Assembly (NCBI GenBank): GCA_013115135.1
Contig: JABANP010000042.1
Coordinates: forward strand, 1 to 64,000
Source: Perkinsus olseni
Taxonomy: Eukaryota; Perkinsozoa; Perkinsida; Perkinsidae
Reading direction: 5' to 3'
DNA: 64,000 nt
Shown here: positions 31,976 to 43,575 of the stretch, in pieces
Layout: each line of letters starts with the position of its first letter
Numbering within the stretch: the stretch's first letter is position 1
Program-made: the position numbers and the translations under genes
The notes under the pieces: model-generated
Databases searched by the model: none
What the model was told of the DNA's origin: nothing
The model's input: the letters and a program-made list of their open reading frames with translations, nothing else

Positions 31976-33822
31976 GCGTCACGATATCAAGCCGTGTCCA
32001 CGGCCTTGCCCACTTCAAGACGACGTGGGAGCTCTCTAGTCGTCATCTCAATTCTCTTGAGGAGACCACGACTGAGGCAATGCTTCCGTGTAAGTAGCGC
32101 CTGATGTCCATCAACTCACGATGACCGTGCCGTAACCTCCTGACTACCAATGGGCCTCCTCGACTACCTACCATTCGTCTCTCATATCCCACCGGCTGTG
32201 CCCTCCCTGAAAGATCTTGAGAAAGTAGGCTCCTCTAATCGTGATAGTATCGGGGGAAAGTGTTCTTGCTTAGCTGGTCGCGGTCGAAGCGGAAGCCGTG
32301 GTCGACGGTCATCCCACCGTTACTCCGCAGGAAGTACCGGGTCGGTGACACTCCTTCAGGCGCCTGTCACGCAGGGCCACTGCGCACAATTCACTACCAC
32401 TAACAGGGATCTACAGCAATCTGTATCCTATGTGTCGTTTTGCTCGCGATAAAGATACATCTCACAGAATCGTCAATCGAGATTCGTCGAATCTGATTCG
32501 ACCATCAGATTCCTCTCGTCTCCCCTGCCCTCTTCGCAGGTTAGGTCACTGGATTTCCTATCGAAACTGGCATGGGGCGAGCCGGTGCATCTCCGTCAGT
32601 CGGATCTAGTCTATAACGATTTGCCCACGTGAGTCTGAGGTGCTCGGCTCCAGGCTCATTTGCGATGCGCTGCCGCCAGAATCGACCAAGTCGGCCCTCT
32701 CAAGAACGTCAAAGTCGTCCCCTTACCGAAGCCACATGGACCAGCCAATTGGTGGATCGGTGGAGTGAATATTATGCGCCGTAAGACGGTCTCTCTCGGC
32801 ATGCCTGTGTGCTCGAGGGTTGCGGCCCTCAGTAGGATGAACCTCCTCAGATGGTCCAGCCGACAACCTTAGGGTCAAGATAGAGGAAGATCTCTGCGGG
32901 GACGGGTCTCGGGTTGGACTGCTGCAACGGCTATTTATCGGACAGAACCCTGATGCCTCGCTCAGTCACCACACTGTCACGGCTCTCTACACGGACTGCG
33001 CATTGGGGACCTCAACGGCTTTACGTGTAGAGTTGCGTAGCGATTTGATACGTATATGGGGCACTGCCGAGTCCGAGCAGCAGTTCTCGCTCAATCGAGG
33101 AGACCCACGAGCGAGTTCGCCTCATCGGTTATCCTGATGGGCCGTATAGGACTTTTACTGAACAGTACCATCGCGTTTGAATCGGCGTAGTGATATGAAG
33201 CAGCAGTAGAGGGCGATACTCAGCTCGCACGTGCTATGCTGACATTGTATAATCGTTACCGTGGGGGCTCGCTCCAACTCTACCGCTCGTTGCTAGTGAG
33301 GACCGGTTGGATGACGCCTCGATCGCTGCACTCTGCTAACGTAAACCCTGAATGTAGCTCCAGCGGCCCTCAGGTGCCCACATATCAGCCGATCGTCCGC
33401 ATGACCACCCACCGAACTTTCCGACCATCACCTTCCCTCAACCCACGGGGAGAGTACATGTCACCCTCACAGCGTCTGGACAGAAGTTTTGGGATGCCAC
33501 GTGGGCTGGGGTCTCCAGTAGTCCGTATCTCCACCGCATTCGATGTCTGCTTCGAGAAGTGTATCCTTGCTCAACACCCATACGTTGTTCAGCTATGACC
33601 TTCACGGCGGCACACGACTCTCTCCTGAGCTCGTTCTTCCACCGGACAGGCCATTCCATCCACCTCATCCAGGTAGAGGGGCTCAGAAACTCTTCCTTAG
33701 GGCCATAAACCAGCTCAGCAACATTGACGTTTTGTCGGAGTTGTGGTATGGGAAAGGAATCACGTGAAGCCCGGACAGTGCATCGCCCCCGCACCTTCTC
33801 AATTCGCTAGCAAGGACAGTGG
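31976..33822. other. Region of scattered weak frames
   Basis: Short plus-strand frames look partly protein-like: GLLDYLPFVSHIPPAVP at 32153 and HERVRLIGYPDGPYRTFT near 33110-33165. None can be joined into a model or assigned to a family. It probably holds a degenerating gene upstream of the hypothetical model that follows. Confidence 0.3.
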
Positions 33823-35951
33823 TTGCAAGTAGCTGAAAGTTGCCGCAGCCTGCGCCCCGCAGGTGACCCTCCGAGAGTGACTCTGGTCAGCACCCAGAGC
33901 CCCGTGCCGAAGATGTTCCCACTTTGCGCCCCTGACCACGGCCACTTCCGTTACCAGCTTGAAATACACGGAGAGAGGTTCTCATTCTCAGTCCACGACT
34001 CTGTCGCAGACTCGTCAGACAGGTACCAACCTTTGGAGGTGAAAACTCTGTGGCCTCCATATCCCAGTAAGGGAAGCTACAGGTAGCCAGAACAACAAGC
34101 GCCTTGCGCGGTGTATTCCCGATCATAGTGCGGTGGGTTCCGGCTCCGACGAGAAGCCCTCCTATTCCGTGTGCGGCAAAGACAACTTAGCTGAGACCTG
34201 CCCGTTCATGCATCAAGGAGGGATACCAAATTTTGAGAAGTTGGTCCCAGTGAAGGCATCCAGTGGAATTACGACTTTTCCGTTATCCAGGCACATGATG
34301 ACGCAGATAGAGCCGCGCATCGATGCTGTCGTCCACAAGGTAGAGGAACTGGAGTGAAGCGGGGCAATATCCGTCGCCACGCAGGTTACTATCAACACCA
34401 GCAAAGTCAATCCGTCGCAGAAGTTCCATCCCACCGACCGAGGACCGCACTTCGGGAAGGTCCATCTTCCGAAGGCCTACCAAGATGCTATGGACAGGCT
34501 TGATCGTGAGTGCGCGAGTCATCAGCCGATCAGTCTTGAAATCATTCACGTCGATCTGCGTGATAGATACCAGGCGGCCAGCGATGACGTCCAATCCGTA
34601 CGGTATCCCTATGTACAAGCTACGGCCCGGGCCAGACCGATTGCATAGCACGGCTAATCACCATCACAATGAGCACAGTCTCCGCGTGCAGGACCCAGAC
34701 TCTGAAAGCTTTCCCGAAAGCTTCCGAGATGTGTTGAAGAGAAGAGACAACTGGGAAGAAGTAGACTGGTGTCTCTCAGGGCTAAGGCCCTTAGCCTAAG
34801 GGCAATAGAATGCTCGACAGTCCAACCCACTGGTGCTCAGGTCCGCGTCAGTGCCCTTCACAATGGCAAGATGGGACTATTTGACGCTCGCCATCCGCCC
34901 AAAAACCCAGAGGCCGTGGACTCGGAAGCGTAAGCGCCCTTTTGACTATGCCTTAAAGCTCACTGTCAGTTACTCGGAGAGTCACCCTCTGTATGACCGG
35001 GCTCGTATGCCTTCCGAACTCCGCCATCCTGTTCACGAATATGAAGGCTTCCACGATCACATAAGATTCTTGTAAGGGTCCCCTAGCTACTAGCTAGATT
35101 TCGCTGCGACTGAAAAAGGCACCCTTCCATCGAGTTCCGCCACTGGGTGCATTTCGCTGAAGTCAAGCTGGTCGACCTTGAGACGCAGCACACTCTTTGG
35201 GACAAGCTTTACGAGGTGAGACAAAGGGAGACGGGAATCTTCCACTTATGCTGTCAGGTTCACGGCCACAAGATAGCGGCAGATCAAAGGGATATCGGTG
35301 GCCCGGTAGAGTTCAAAGGTCTGGACCCTCGTCTGGGAAAGCTGGACCTGTGAGTATCTATGAACCGGCCTGTTCACACACTATGACCTATAACACAATC
35401 GCTGTGCTTAATGGTAAGATTTTCGACAGGTTCAAACTGACTGTGGATGCCGATAACCCTCACATTCTCCCCAAGTTCGACACAAAACCGACGTCATCTT
35501 TGAGTGATGAGTAGTCGTCGGCTGATAGGCAATGCACGCCGCCTCAGATGACGTCCATCAACAGGAGATACGCGGACTGACGACCCGCTTGGATCGGTAT
35601 ATTGCGAATCCACCACAATCTCATAGCCACGCTCAGGAGCCGGAAGCAGTGGGGAGTGACCACACGCCGCTATACGCCCGTAGGGTCCTGTGTAGTGACG
35701 CTAGAGAAGTACTCATTTCCCAGGGAGAAGGTGTGAATTCGGCCCGGCTGTTCGATTATTGGCGGAAAGCAGGAGTTTCTTTTCGGTGCTGCTCGGCCGG
35801 TGAGGATCAGGATCTTTCAAGATTCTATTTCCGTATGTGTGAACACCTACGGCTCTCTTCCCTCAGCTGGTCCGTGGGTCAGCGTCCATCGAAGTCGCCG
35901 ACGGGGCGCCCGCCGGAGCGACGCCTAATGGCGATACTGAGGCTGTCATGA
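33823..35951 (+). CDS. Hypothetical multi-exon protein, model tentative
   Basis: Successive frames with good coding character are FRYQLEIHGERFSFSVHDSV (33942-34000), YSVCGKDNLAETCPFMHQGG (34157-34215), AYQDAMDRLDRECASHQPIS (34480-34540) continuing to a TAG near 34649, NGKMGLFDARHPP (34863-34900), LTVSYSESHPLYDRARMP (34962-35015), AEVKLVDLETQHTLWDKL (35158-35210), NGKIFDRFKLTVDADNP (35412-35460) and YWRKAGVSFRCCSAGEDQDL (35758-35818). Exon joins are not resolved and several stops must be spliced out, so this may be one gene, several, or a decaying one. No known domain is recognised. Confidence 0.3.
34780..34803. repeat. Two overlapping one-base-centre palindromes
   Basis: GGCTAAGG-C-CCTTAGCC (34780-34796) overlaps GCCCTTAG-C-CTAAGGGC (34787-34803). 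The shared arm can pair with either flank, giving two mutually exclusive hairpins. Confidence 0.75.
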
Positions 35952-36949
35952 TGCAACCGGAGCCGGTCAAACTCCAGACGCTGTGCACACTAGCTGGGTC
36001 GCGTGTACTTCTCAGGTACATAACAGTGGCAGAATGCTATGGAAGGTCGAGTAGCGTGCATGAACCTCCAAGCCTTGGCCATGAATTCTTTCATGCCACC
36101 GAGCGTCGAGTTGGGCATATAATTTAGTAGCGTTAGCGACACTCATCACGCGTATGCGGAAACTATACTGGCTAACCCATCATCGCGATACCTCTCCTGC
36201 TCTTGCCAAGCAGAATCGGGCCGATTGATACAATTGATGTAGCCGTCGATATCACTACTCGTCTAACGCTGGTCGGCATCTCTCACGGAGTGCCGTGTGA
36301 GCCAGAGTCTGAAAGTCAGATTATCCCATGCTTCTTGAACAGTACGTGCGCTCGTGTCGCCTGCGCCACGATGATATTTGTTTACAAGTTGAGCGGAAGT
36401 GAGCATCCGTCGAGCAGCAGTTGCAGTGACTTCGGCTTGGCATCTCCCAAGTTGGATACTCACATACACAACACAATAAATTATATTTGAAGTGGTATTC
36501 AGCGGTGAAAGAATCTTGTTTCATCAAAAAGTTTCTGTTCGACCTTCTACTAAGATAACAGCTGCTTCACAGCAATAACTAGGTCAGCACCAGCTCGAGC
36601 AGCACGCAGAAAGCTGGATATTTATGCTGACCCCTAATCCGCTAAAGCAAAAAGTTAAATCATATAACAAGGCCACCGTGGATGCACCTGTACGGGCGTG
36701 TGACCGTTACCATCTCGCGTCATATGAACATCTTGTCTGCCTGAAAATCGCGAGATAATCCAAGGGGATCAAGGCAAGAGCGATGGAGTTACTTTCTTCA
36801 GGGTCCAACTCCCGATGTACGTCGTCGGAACGACCAGCGTAAGAAGCAATCTACAGCGGAGCGAAGCACAAAACTTTGTGCGAGAGCAGACCCAACCTGA
36901 AGCTTACCAGCCTTATGAGGTTTTCAGCTCTGAGTTGATGCGCGTAGTG
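35952..36949. other. Intergenic region, no firm gene
   Basis: A 95-residue plus-strand frame at 36203-36490 has no family features. 36480-36700 is AT-rich. Nothing else is supported. Confidence 0.3.
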
Positions 36950-38831
36950 TAAGGCTGTGCTCCCAGCTCTGACAAAGCACAACGATGCTCGGCACTTGAG
37001 TCACTTCACTTACGCAAAATTGTTCTCGCCGACGGTTATCGAATATCTCGTTCTGATGGATGGATCGGCGCCATTCTCCAGCAGAACTTTTGCTACATCG
37101 TATTCGAGGAAGCCCACGGCAAAATGAAGGGGCGTCTCGCCGTCCTGGAAAATAAGCAAATCATCAATCACTTCCTATGAACGACATTAAACGGAAGCTT
37201 GTGAATAGCGCCCACCCCGTCTTGAGTATTGGGGAGGGCTCCATGCTCGAGTAGCGCACGAACGATCTGGAGCCGAGTAGCAGGGTCGCTATCCCGCCTT
37301 GCCACTGCACAGATCAGCGGACTTGCACTCTCCTGAAAACGGGGAATAACTTCAAGTCCGCCCCATGGGACGATTCTCACTCTTCGGGTGAGCTTCCTAG
37401 TGTCCGCTCCGCGCTCGAGCAGGAACTTCACGATTTTACTATGCCCCTTGTAAGCTGCCCAATGTAGAGGAGTCCAGCCCAGCTACATAGGTGACCGGAA
37501 CAATCAACTACTGTTGACTCTGGCGCGGCAGCCTACCTCGTCTGTCGAATCTATCTTAATATGCGGAGTGGAAGAGTCCACGTTGTTGCAAATAAGGTCA
37601 ATCATTCTCTCCAGCTGCCCGAATATCGACGACTGGATCAAGCTCTCGATTTCATGCATCCGTTTTCCAATTTCCGTTAAGGAATTCTCGATTCTCATCT
37701 TCTCAGCTGGGGAAACGTCACTCCCGTTGTTCAGCAAGGAAAAGAGGCCTGTAAAGAGTACGTGGCGAGGAATAGTTGAAGGGCTCCATCACCTCGCCTT
37801 TCCTCTTCTAGCGAGGCAATGTCGAAGTCGTCCGGGCTCGGAGCCCGACGGTGGGCTCCCTGAACACTGTTCTCACAGCGGCCGTTACTCTTGTCGGCCC
37901 ACACACCTCATCATCCACAGCCTGCTGAGGGCTACCGTCGCCATTGTCTTGTGGGGGCGTCGTCGACTTGTCAGACACCGATTGAATCTGTGCATGAGCA
38001 TCCTCCTGCTCCCAAGGCGCTCGAGTGTTGCCCCTGAGAAGCGAGCAGTCGCCGTCGGAGTCTGTGGGCGCTGGTGTCCTACTCAATGTGGACTCCCATG
38101 CAATGATACTGTTGATCCTTAGAATCAGAATTTGAAGGGCCATCGGACTCGCGAAGAATAGACAGAATTTCTTCGTCGTCATAGCCGTGGGCTAGTTGAA
38201 CGGCTTTTAGAAGCTGAGACAATAGAATTGAGAAATGCCGAGATTGCAAGATATCAAGCTGTTGACGTCATCGGCACCCACTTGTTCAGTGCTAATCGAG
38301 GGCTTGTAATGCACCAGGGCTCTTACAGCGCCTTTTTGTTTTTGCTGGACCGCTAGGACCAGAGGGATGCGACCACACTGAAGTCACAAAACCAAGGACT
38401 ACAATCATCTCCAGGACCAGCTCCACGCTTTTAGAATTGAATTTGACCGGCGTCCTAGAGGTCCGGAGACGAATACCCAGGAGACCATCGCATAGGAGCC
38501 CAGACCGAACTCACAGTATCCTCGGCATTTGAGATTAGCACCCTTCTCCACAAGTAACTCCACTACACTTGGGTGTCCATTCACAGCGGCAAAATGAAGA
38601 GCAGTTTGGCCATTCTGAAGGTAGCGGTGTGACCACTATCAGTGTCCGTCTTTGTACTGCCATTACCTCGTTCACTGCTCTGGGGTCCGCTCCACGAGCT
38701 ATGAGAGTCTTGACCTCAGAGAGGTTGCCGGTCGAAGCGGCCAGCTCGAGGTCAGTCCAGCCTACCAAGCCTCGTCTTATTCCGCACTCGGATGGACAGG
38801 AGGAAAAGAAAGACCTGAGAATCTCCGCCAT
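36950..38831 (-). CDS. Ankyrin-repeat protein, gene 1
   Basis: ATG 38831 gives MAEILRSFFSSCPSECGIRR, then the first ankyrin repeat WTDLELAASTGNLSEVKTL with RGADPRAVNE. A GTAATG...CTTCAG intron (about 38630-38680) joins to NGQTALHFAAVNGHPSVVEL. Next are CGRIPLVLAVQQKQKGAVRA, a linker LLKAVQLAHGYDDEEIL, a non-ankyrin helix (PAEKMRIENSLTEIGKRMHE), GWTPLHWAAYKGHSKIVKFL with LERGADTRKL, RLQIVRALLEHGALPNTQ, and finally GETPLHFAVGFLEYDVAKVL with LENGADPSI near 37030-37140. Ankyrin repeats mediate protein-protein contacts. No enzyme, membrane or F-box domain was seen. The N-terminal arrangement closely parallels the model at 50240-50936. Confidence 0.6.
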
Positions 38832-39829
38832 AGGACCTCAGCTGAAGCCTAGAGCATAGGAACTCTGCAGCAGCTCACCTCTTCGAATGATAACTCATCG
38901 TGCGTACTGAACATGGCACAGAGCCAGCAAGGCTACTGTTACCGTGATGACGAGTTGAGGGAAGGAGTCTGAGGAGCCTACAGACTCCAGAGGATGCAAC
39001 GGGACGCATCCAGGAAGAGGGTTTAGGCATTGACAACATCATCCATCTATTCAACTGTTACTGAATGATCACAGAGAGACCTGTCAAGGGGCAGACGAGC
39101 AGGACCGTTGATCGTTGGAGACCACGGTTAATTGCCGGACCAAGCCCATGGATTTCAGTGGGCTCCTCAAAAGAACTTGCGCACGCGTGCAACACGCTAT
39201 TCGGACCCGGTGCGTCCCCGTGACTGACGCGAGGAAGAGCCATATGAACCTCCAGCCCCTTCGGCATGCAGCCAAGACAACGAAGCTCAACTTGAAAACA
39301 ACTCTTCCTTGCATCGAGCCTCTGTGGACCTCCTAGGCCACCATGGACCCACGTTATAGCGGCCCGAATCTAGCGATATCGAGAAAGACCCAATCTGAAA
39401 AACTCGGAAGATGCGGGGAATGAGAGAGGAAACACTCGAATGAATGACCTGTTGCCACTTAGAAAACACAAGGGGAGAGGCAAGTAACTCTGCCGGCTGG
39501 ACAGAACTTCTCGAGTGCCTTCCCTGACGAGGTTGGACACCTCAGCGACGCCTCCTGCCCTTCACTTAGCGAATGCAGCCAACAGACCGGCATCATTGCG
39601 AATCCCCATTAAGCGCTCACAACCTGAAGATGAGCGTATACTGCGAGGGAAGCACAAGCCCCGGCAAGAGGTTGGCTCCCGTTTTACGGCGTACGTCTCG
39701 ACTTCTCGTCTCTCACAGTGCTGTCCACATCCGAGGGGCGAGGTCCGAGGCAATCTAGCACCTGTTGAAGTCCAGCTGACCTCAAAGAAGATCCGAGGAC
39801 CAAGTAGCAAACCCGCGATCAGCTTACCA
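38832..39829. other. Spacer between ankyrin genes 1 and 2
   Basis: Several overlapping short frames on both strands, none with ankyrin or other motifs. It probably contains the promoter of gene 1 and the 3' end of gene 2. Confidence 0.3.
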
Positions 39830-41560
39830 GCGCAGCAAGATCACGTCGTTCCAGCTGCATCGCGAAGTGCATCGCCGTTGAGCCGGATCTGAATGACACC
39901 AGTACAAGTCGGGATCACTCCCCAGTCCCGAGTTCTACGGTAATTCTCGTTCCACACCATCGATGGTGAAGTTACAGACCTTCGCCGATCTCACGGCAGG
40001 GTCAGCTCCGTGGTCGAGAAGAGAGCGGATAACATCCGAGTTACCCCCTCTCGTCATAGCCACGTGAAGACAGGAGAGGCCGTCAACCTGTCATAGCGGA
40101 CCATCCTAGAGGACAAAGCAAAAGTAAAGCTCCCACTTCTGCAATCGAGTTAGGATCGGCCCCGTGCTTGAGTAACAGCTTCATGACGCCCACTGCGCCT
40201 ACTCGGACTGCCTCATGGAGAGCCGTTCTTCCCTGAGAGGCCGCCGCATCGAAGGATGTGTCAACCCGAACCATCACTCGTAGCTTACCCAAACCTCCTT
40301 GTCGACCGCAGCACCATGGTCCAGAAGAAATTCGGCCTTCCGCAGATGCCCTCTTCTCACGGCTGAGAACAGCGCGGTCTCTCCGCTCTAAGAATAGATA
40401 TTCCGATGCTAGGAAGGGCAGGCCAGGATGTACTCCCTACCCAGTCGACAGCATCCACATGTACGGGCAGGACTCGAGGGTCCTTCGGCGCCATGAGGTC
40501 GGGTCGGGGGACATCGTCAACGACAAACTCACAAATATTGAGCATGTACTCGTAGGCCCGGCAAATGGCCATCTGGATCGCCAGCGCATCGGGGTAATCG
40601 GAGACCCTCCGGCCTGCTTTGTCTTCAACAGACATGAGCTCCTTCAGAGCTGAAAAAGGCCAATCCGATGAGCTCCCCAACCCCGAAACAGAGCGGAGGC
40701 ACTAGGACCTTACCTATGCGTTTCCGTTCGATTGTGTGGAAGTCAAGATCTCTAGCTGAAGGGCCTACATGGTTGATTATCTGAAGCACGCGCAGGTCAG
40801 GGACGAGCTCCAACTGACGGTGGTTTCGCTTCCCTCAGAGTTGTTTTTCGTTAGTCACCTCACACTGACACTAAGTGCGGCACTGCCTACGTGCGTTCGA
40901 CGCACCGACTGCACGCACACGTGTGCACGCGTGCACACGGATTTATAAAAGATGTAGCAGCGCTCCAGGTTGGTCCGGAATTTACGCTGTTAAGCGTCCG
41001 ATATTCGGCATCATTCAATCGTGCGAGGCCCAACAGAAAGTGATAAGCAAGGAAGATTTCGCCGAAAGCGCCAAGACCATTAAAGAAAGTCAGCAAGGGA
41101 GGGCGATGAGCCGCCCGGTACCCACCTCTCCGAGGACATCCTCGTTATGTCCCTCCACAGCGACTCTTATCGCTGTATCGCCAACTCTGAAAAGCAGTAA
41201 CATAGCTTTTCTGGCCAGGCAAGAGTCGAGTGCCTAGACCGCGTCTATTACCCGCTGCTGGGCTCGGTTGGATCAGCGCCTTGGTCTAATAAGTCACGCA
41301 CGAGATCAGGTCGCCTCCACAGGGCAGCTCTAACTAATGCGGGTCGGCCGTCCTGAAGAGGTAATCCTATGCCGCTCACGGATTCCTAGAATCAACCCTG
41401 GATACTCTCGCTGAGCACCTCAATGGAGCGTTAGTGTGCATCGTACCGAATCAATGCCGTTGGCCAAGTCCTCTTCGAGGCCTCGGGACCTGTCGTCAAC
41501 CTCGCAGTCAGGATCCAATTCCGATGTGCAACTCTCCCCACAGCAGCCACCGCAACACCG
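39830..41560 (-). CDS. Ankyrin-repeat protein with shared family module, gene 2
   Basis: Read on the minus strand: a linker ELDPDCEVDDRSRGLEEDLA (about 41520-41460), ankyrin GRPALVRAALWRRPDLVRDL with LDQGADP (about 41350-41270), GDTAIRVAVEGHNEDVLGE (about 41180), then a non-ankyrin stretch VLQIINHVGPSARDLDFHTI (about 40790-40730) and SALKELMSVEDKAGRRVSDY (about 40650-40590) with AICRAYEYMLNICEFVVDD. More ankyrin repeats follow: GRTALHEAVRVGAVGVMKLL with KHGADP (40235-40165), GLSCLHVAMTRGGNSDVIRA with LDHGADP (40085-40000) and GSTAMHFAMQLERRDLAAL (39890-39830). The same order of elements occurs in genes 3 and 4. Start and end are approximate. Confidence 0.6.
40910..40939. repeat. 30-nt strictly alternating purine-pyrimidine tract
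   Basis: Every step from T40910 to G40939 alternates pyrimidine and purine, mostly CA/TG and CG, and it includes the exact 20-bp palindrome at 40920-40939. Such tracts favour Z-DNA under negative supercoiling. It lies within the span of ankyrin gene 2, apparently in an intron. Confidence 0.8.
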
Positions 41561-42276
41561 ATGGGCCACATCACCACACTGAAGGAGAGAGTCTCATACG
41601 CGACGTTAGCGGGCCAGGGCGAAAGAAGACAAAACGACCATGGTGGAAAAGAGCACCCAACATCGTTGCATAGTATCACATTCTTTTGAAGAGCCGTCCT
41701 GCATCTTCGGGCCTCTTCCGGCTCCATGATCCGACAACCACACTTGCCGCAGCACGACATTGCATCGCCTTCGTTGCAGCAGCGACGGCCACAGCGAACT
41801 TCAGACTGAAAAATGGATCCCGTTAACTTTCCGTTTCCTACGCGCGCAGTACCCCTCTCGTTAGACTCCTTAGGGCGTTGTGCCGCCCAGCACATCCCGC
41901 ATCTAATTCAATCCATCCTTCCAAAGCTGATATCGTCTTCATGAGCGCCTACCAAACCCCCAAGATCAACGTAATACCACGAAGAACGTCGAGCCAGCGA
42001 GCCGGGGAGGACATCTCACAGTGGGGAAGCAGACATGCGCGGACGACATTAACGCGAGTGACTTACCACAATATCCGGTGAGGTGATAACCCCGCCGGGT
42101 GAAGGATGCCAGAACTCAAATACTAGACTTTCTCGGCTGCTCCCGTAGCGATGGTTTTTAGGACCGTCGGTGGCCTTCCGAAAACTTCCAAAACCACGTG
42201 ACTGTGACCAAGTGCGTGGCAGATGGGACATCCTGAGCGAGCCGGAGGGTTGTGCATCCGTCCGCCGAATCATGCA
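41561..42276. other. Upstream region of ankyrin gene 2
   Basis: A minus-strand frame of 154 codons (41434-41895) contains a Cys-rich run (SCCGKCGCRI) and a hydrophobic segment, and may include the first exon(s) of ankyrin gene 2. I cannot confirm this from the sequence. Confidence 0.3.
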
Positions 42277-42573
42277 TTATCGATGATGTGAAAGCATTGC
42301 TGTCCCACCTGTAAGTCGGTCGTAGAAGAGTGACGACAGCCGCATTGGGACGCAGTGCTTTCGACAACATGCTAAAACAATCGAAACTGAGAAAACAACC
42401 AAGTACAATCCCAAGAGCGCCATTATCCTGCTCAAATACCCCCAAGGGCGGTTATTAAAGACTGGGTTTTTACGAATATAGAGGCGATAACGAGTCGTTC
42501 CGACTCCACCTCGACCACTTATCACGAAGGCGAGCAATAGGACCAGCGTCGCAGCCAGGTAGGTGTGTCCCAC
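42277..42573 (-). CDS. Small secreted or membrane protein, 98 aa
   Basis: Open frame with an N-terminal signal-like segment (YLAATLVLLLAFVISG) and a second strongly hydrophobic segment (IMALLGLYLVVFSVSIVLACC) followed by basic residues. This predicts either a signal peptide plus one transmembrane helix or two helices. No homologue is recognised. The ATG at the upstream end and the two hydrophobic segments are the only evidence, so it could be an exon of a longer gene. Confidence 0.4.
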   Translation of the reverse strand: MGHTYLAATLVLLLAFVISGRGGVGTTRYRLYIRKNPVFNNRPWGYLSRIMALLGLYLVVFSVSIVLACCRKHCVPMRLSSLFYDRLTGGTAMLSHHR

Positions 42574-42659
42574 ACCGTGTGCCGCTAGCTCTAGCTTCGA
42601 TCTGTTTTTATACCCTACGCACTAGCGGTGATTCTGAGCACCCAGCCTAAGTGCGAGAT

Positions 42660-42791
42660 CGCAAGCAACGCCCTCCGTTTCAACCTCCCGTGGACCTCTC
42701 CCCTATCGACATCTCGAAGACCCTCGAAAATTTCGAGAGGGCTCTTCCAAGTGTGGCTTCCCCACCGTGGGGAGCACCCGAAAGTAGCTAG
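42660..42791 (+). pseudogene. Relic copy of the small membrane-protein family
   Basis: The frame reads PPVDLSPIDISKTLENFERA, matching EPLVDLSSVDISKSMGDFED in the gene at 43112. The rest, with signal peptide and transmembrane segment, is missing and the frame stops at TAG within the adjacent palindrome. It is the most diverged of three tandem copies. Confidence 0.5.
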
Positions 42792-42857
42792 AGTGGGCCA
42801 TAGCAGCCAGCCCCTATTCCGAATAGGGGCTGGCTGTCTCTATGGCCCACTCTAGCT
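42786..42857. repeat. 34-bp-arm palindrome with one-base centre and TCT bulge
   Basis: Left arm 42786-42819 pairs with 42821-42836 and 42840-42857 with no mismatches: 16 inner base pairs, a 3-nt bulge (TCT, 42837-42839) and 18 outer base pairs. A single C (42820) is the centre. It sits directly after the relic copy and before the intact gene at 43112. Perfect arms suggest recent origin or conservation. Confidence 0.9.
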
Positions 42858-43111
42858 CCACTCTGCCTCCGAATCGGAGCTAACGCCACCCATCGTGGGG
42901 ACTGTAGGCCCGTTCGGCGCGGGTCACAGTGTGGCAAGGTGCCCCCTTGCTATCTTGCCAGCACTCGCGCTTGTTTCGAGCACTGCGCATTTCCATTGAT
43001 ACGGTCGCAAACGATTCTATCCTGCTTGCTATCGTATCAATCAGACGAGTGCTGTTTCTCGACTCATTCTGGAATAACTCTCCTCCCTGAAGGTTGAAAT
43101 CTCTTCACATT

Positions 43112-43573
43112 ATGTGCGCTATCATCTTCGTCTTTACCTTTGCAGTGCTCGGAGCTTCCAAAGTGTGGGGGCAGACTGTGGCCCCACTGCCGCAGTACTT
43201 CCGAGATGCTGCAGACATCCAGGTCCCGGAGACGCAGCAGACCACTACAACTGCTGAGCCTCTAGTAGACCTGTCGTCTGTCGACATCTCGAAGAGTATG
43301 GGAGATTTCGAGGACTCCCTCTTTCAGCAGCCCGGCAGCGACACGTAAGTTCGAACAAGCGAGGCTCCTAGGGCTTCCACCTGACTGTTGATGTCTATCA
43401 GGTCGGCTCCGTCCTCGGCCGAGGCGACGAAGCCCGACAACACGGCCGGCGATATGAAGGATTCACCATGGCTGCCAGCAATTTTCGCTGTAGCGGTTGT
43501 GAACCTCCTGCTGACTGCAGCCGGGGTACTCATGATGATGAGGCGCACAACTCCACAAGGAAAGACTGAGTAA
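43112..43573 (+). CDS. Small type I membrane protein, copy 1 (134 aa)
   Basis: Exons 43112-43344 and 43402-43573 join through a 57-nt intron (GTAAGT to TATCAG). ATG 43112 is chosen because it gives a compact signal peptide (MCAIIFVFTFAVLGASKVWG) before QTVAPLPQ. The ectodomain is short, Thr/Gln/Ser-rich and acidic (VDLSSVDISKSMGDFEDSLF). A single transmembrane helix (AIFAVAVVNLLLTAAGVLMMM) is followed by a short basic tail ending TE. This is a type I topology with a tiny cytoplasmic tail. The family is not recognised; Thr-rich ectodomain suggests O-glycosylation. Confidence 0.7.
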
Positions 43574-43575
43574 GC

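Noticed and set aside
43094..43111. Upstream in-frame TTG start for the small membrane protein
   Set aside because: ATG 43112 gives a complete signal peptide. A TTG start is not expected in a eukaryote.
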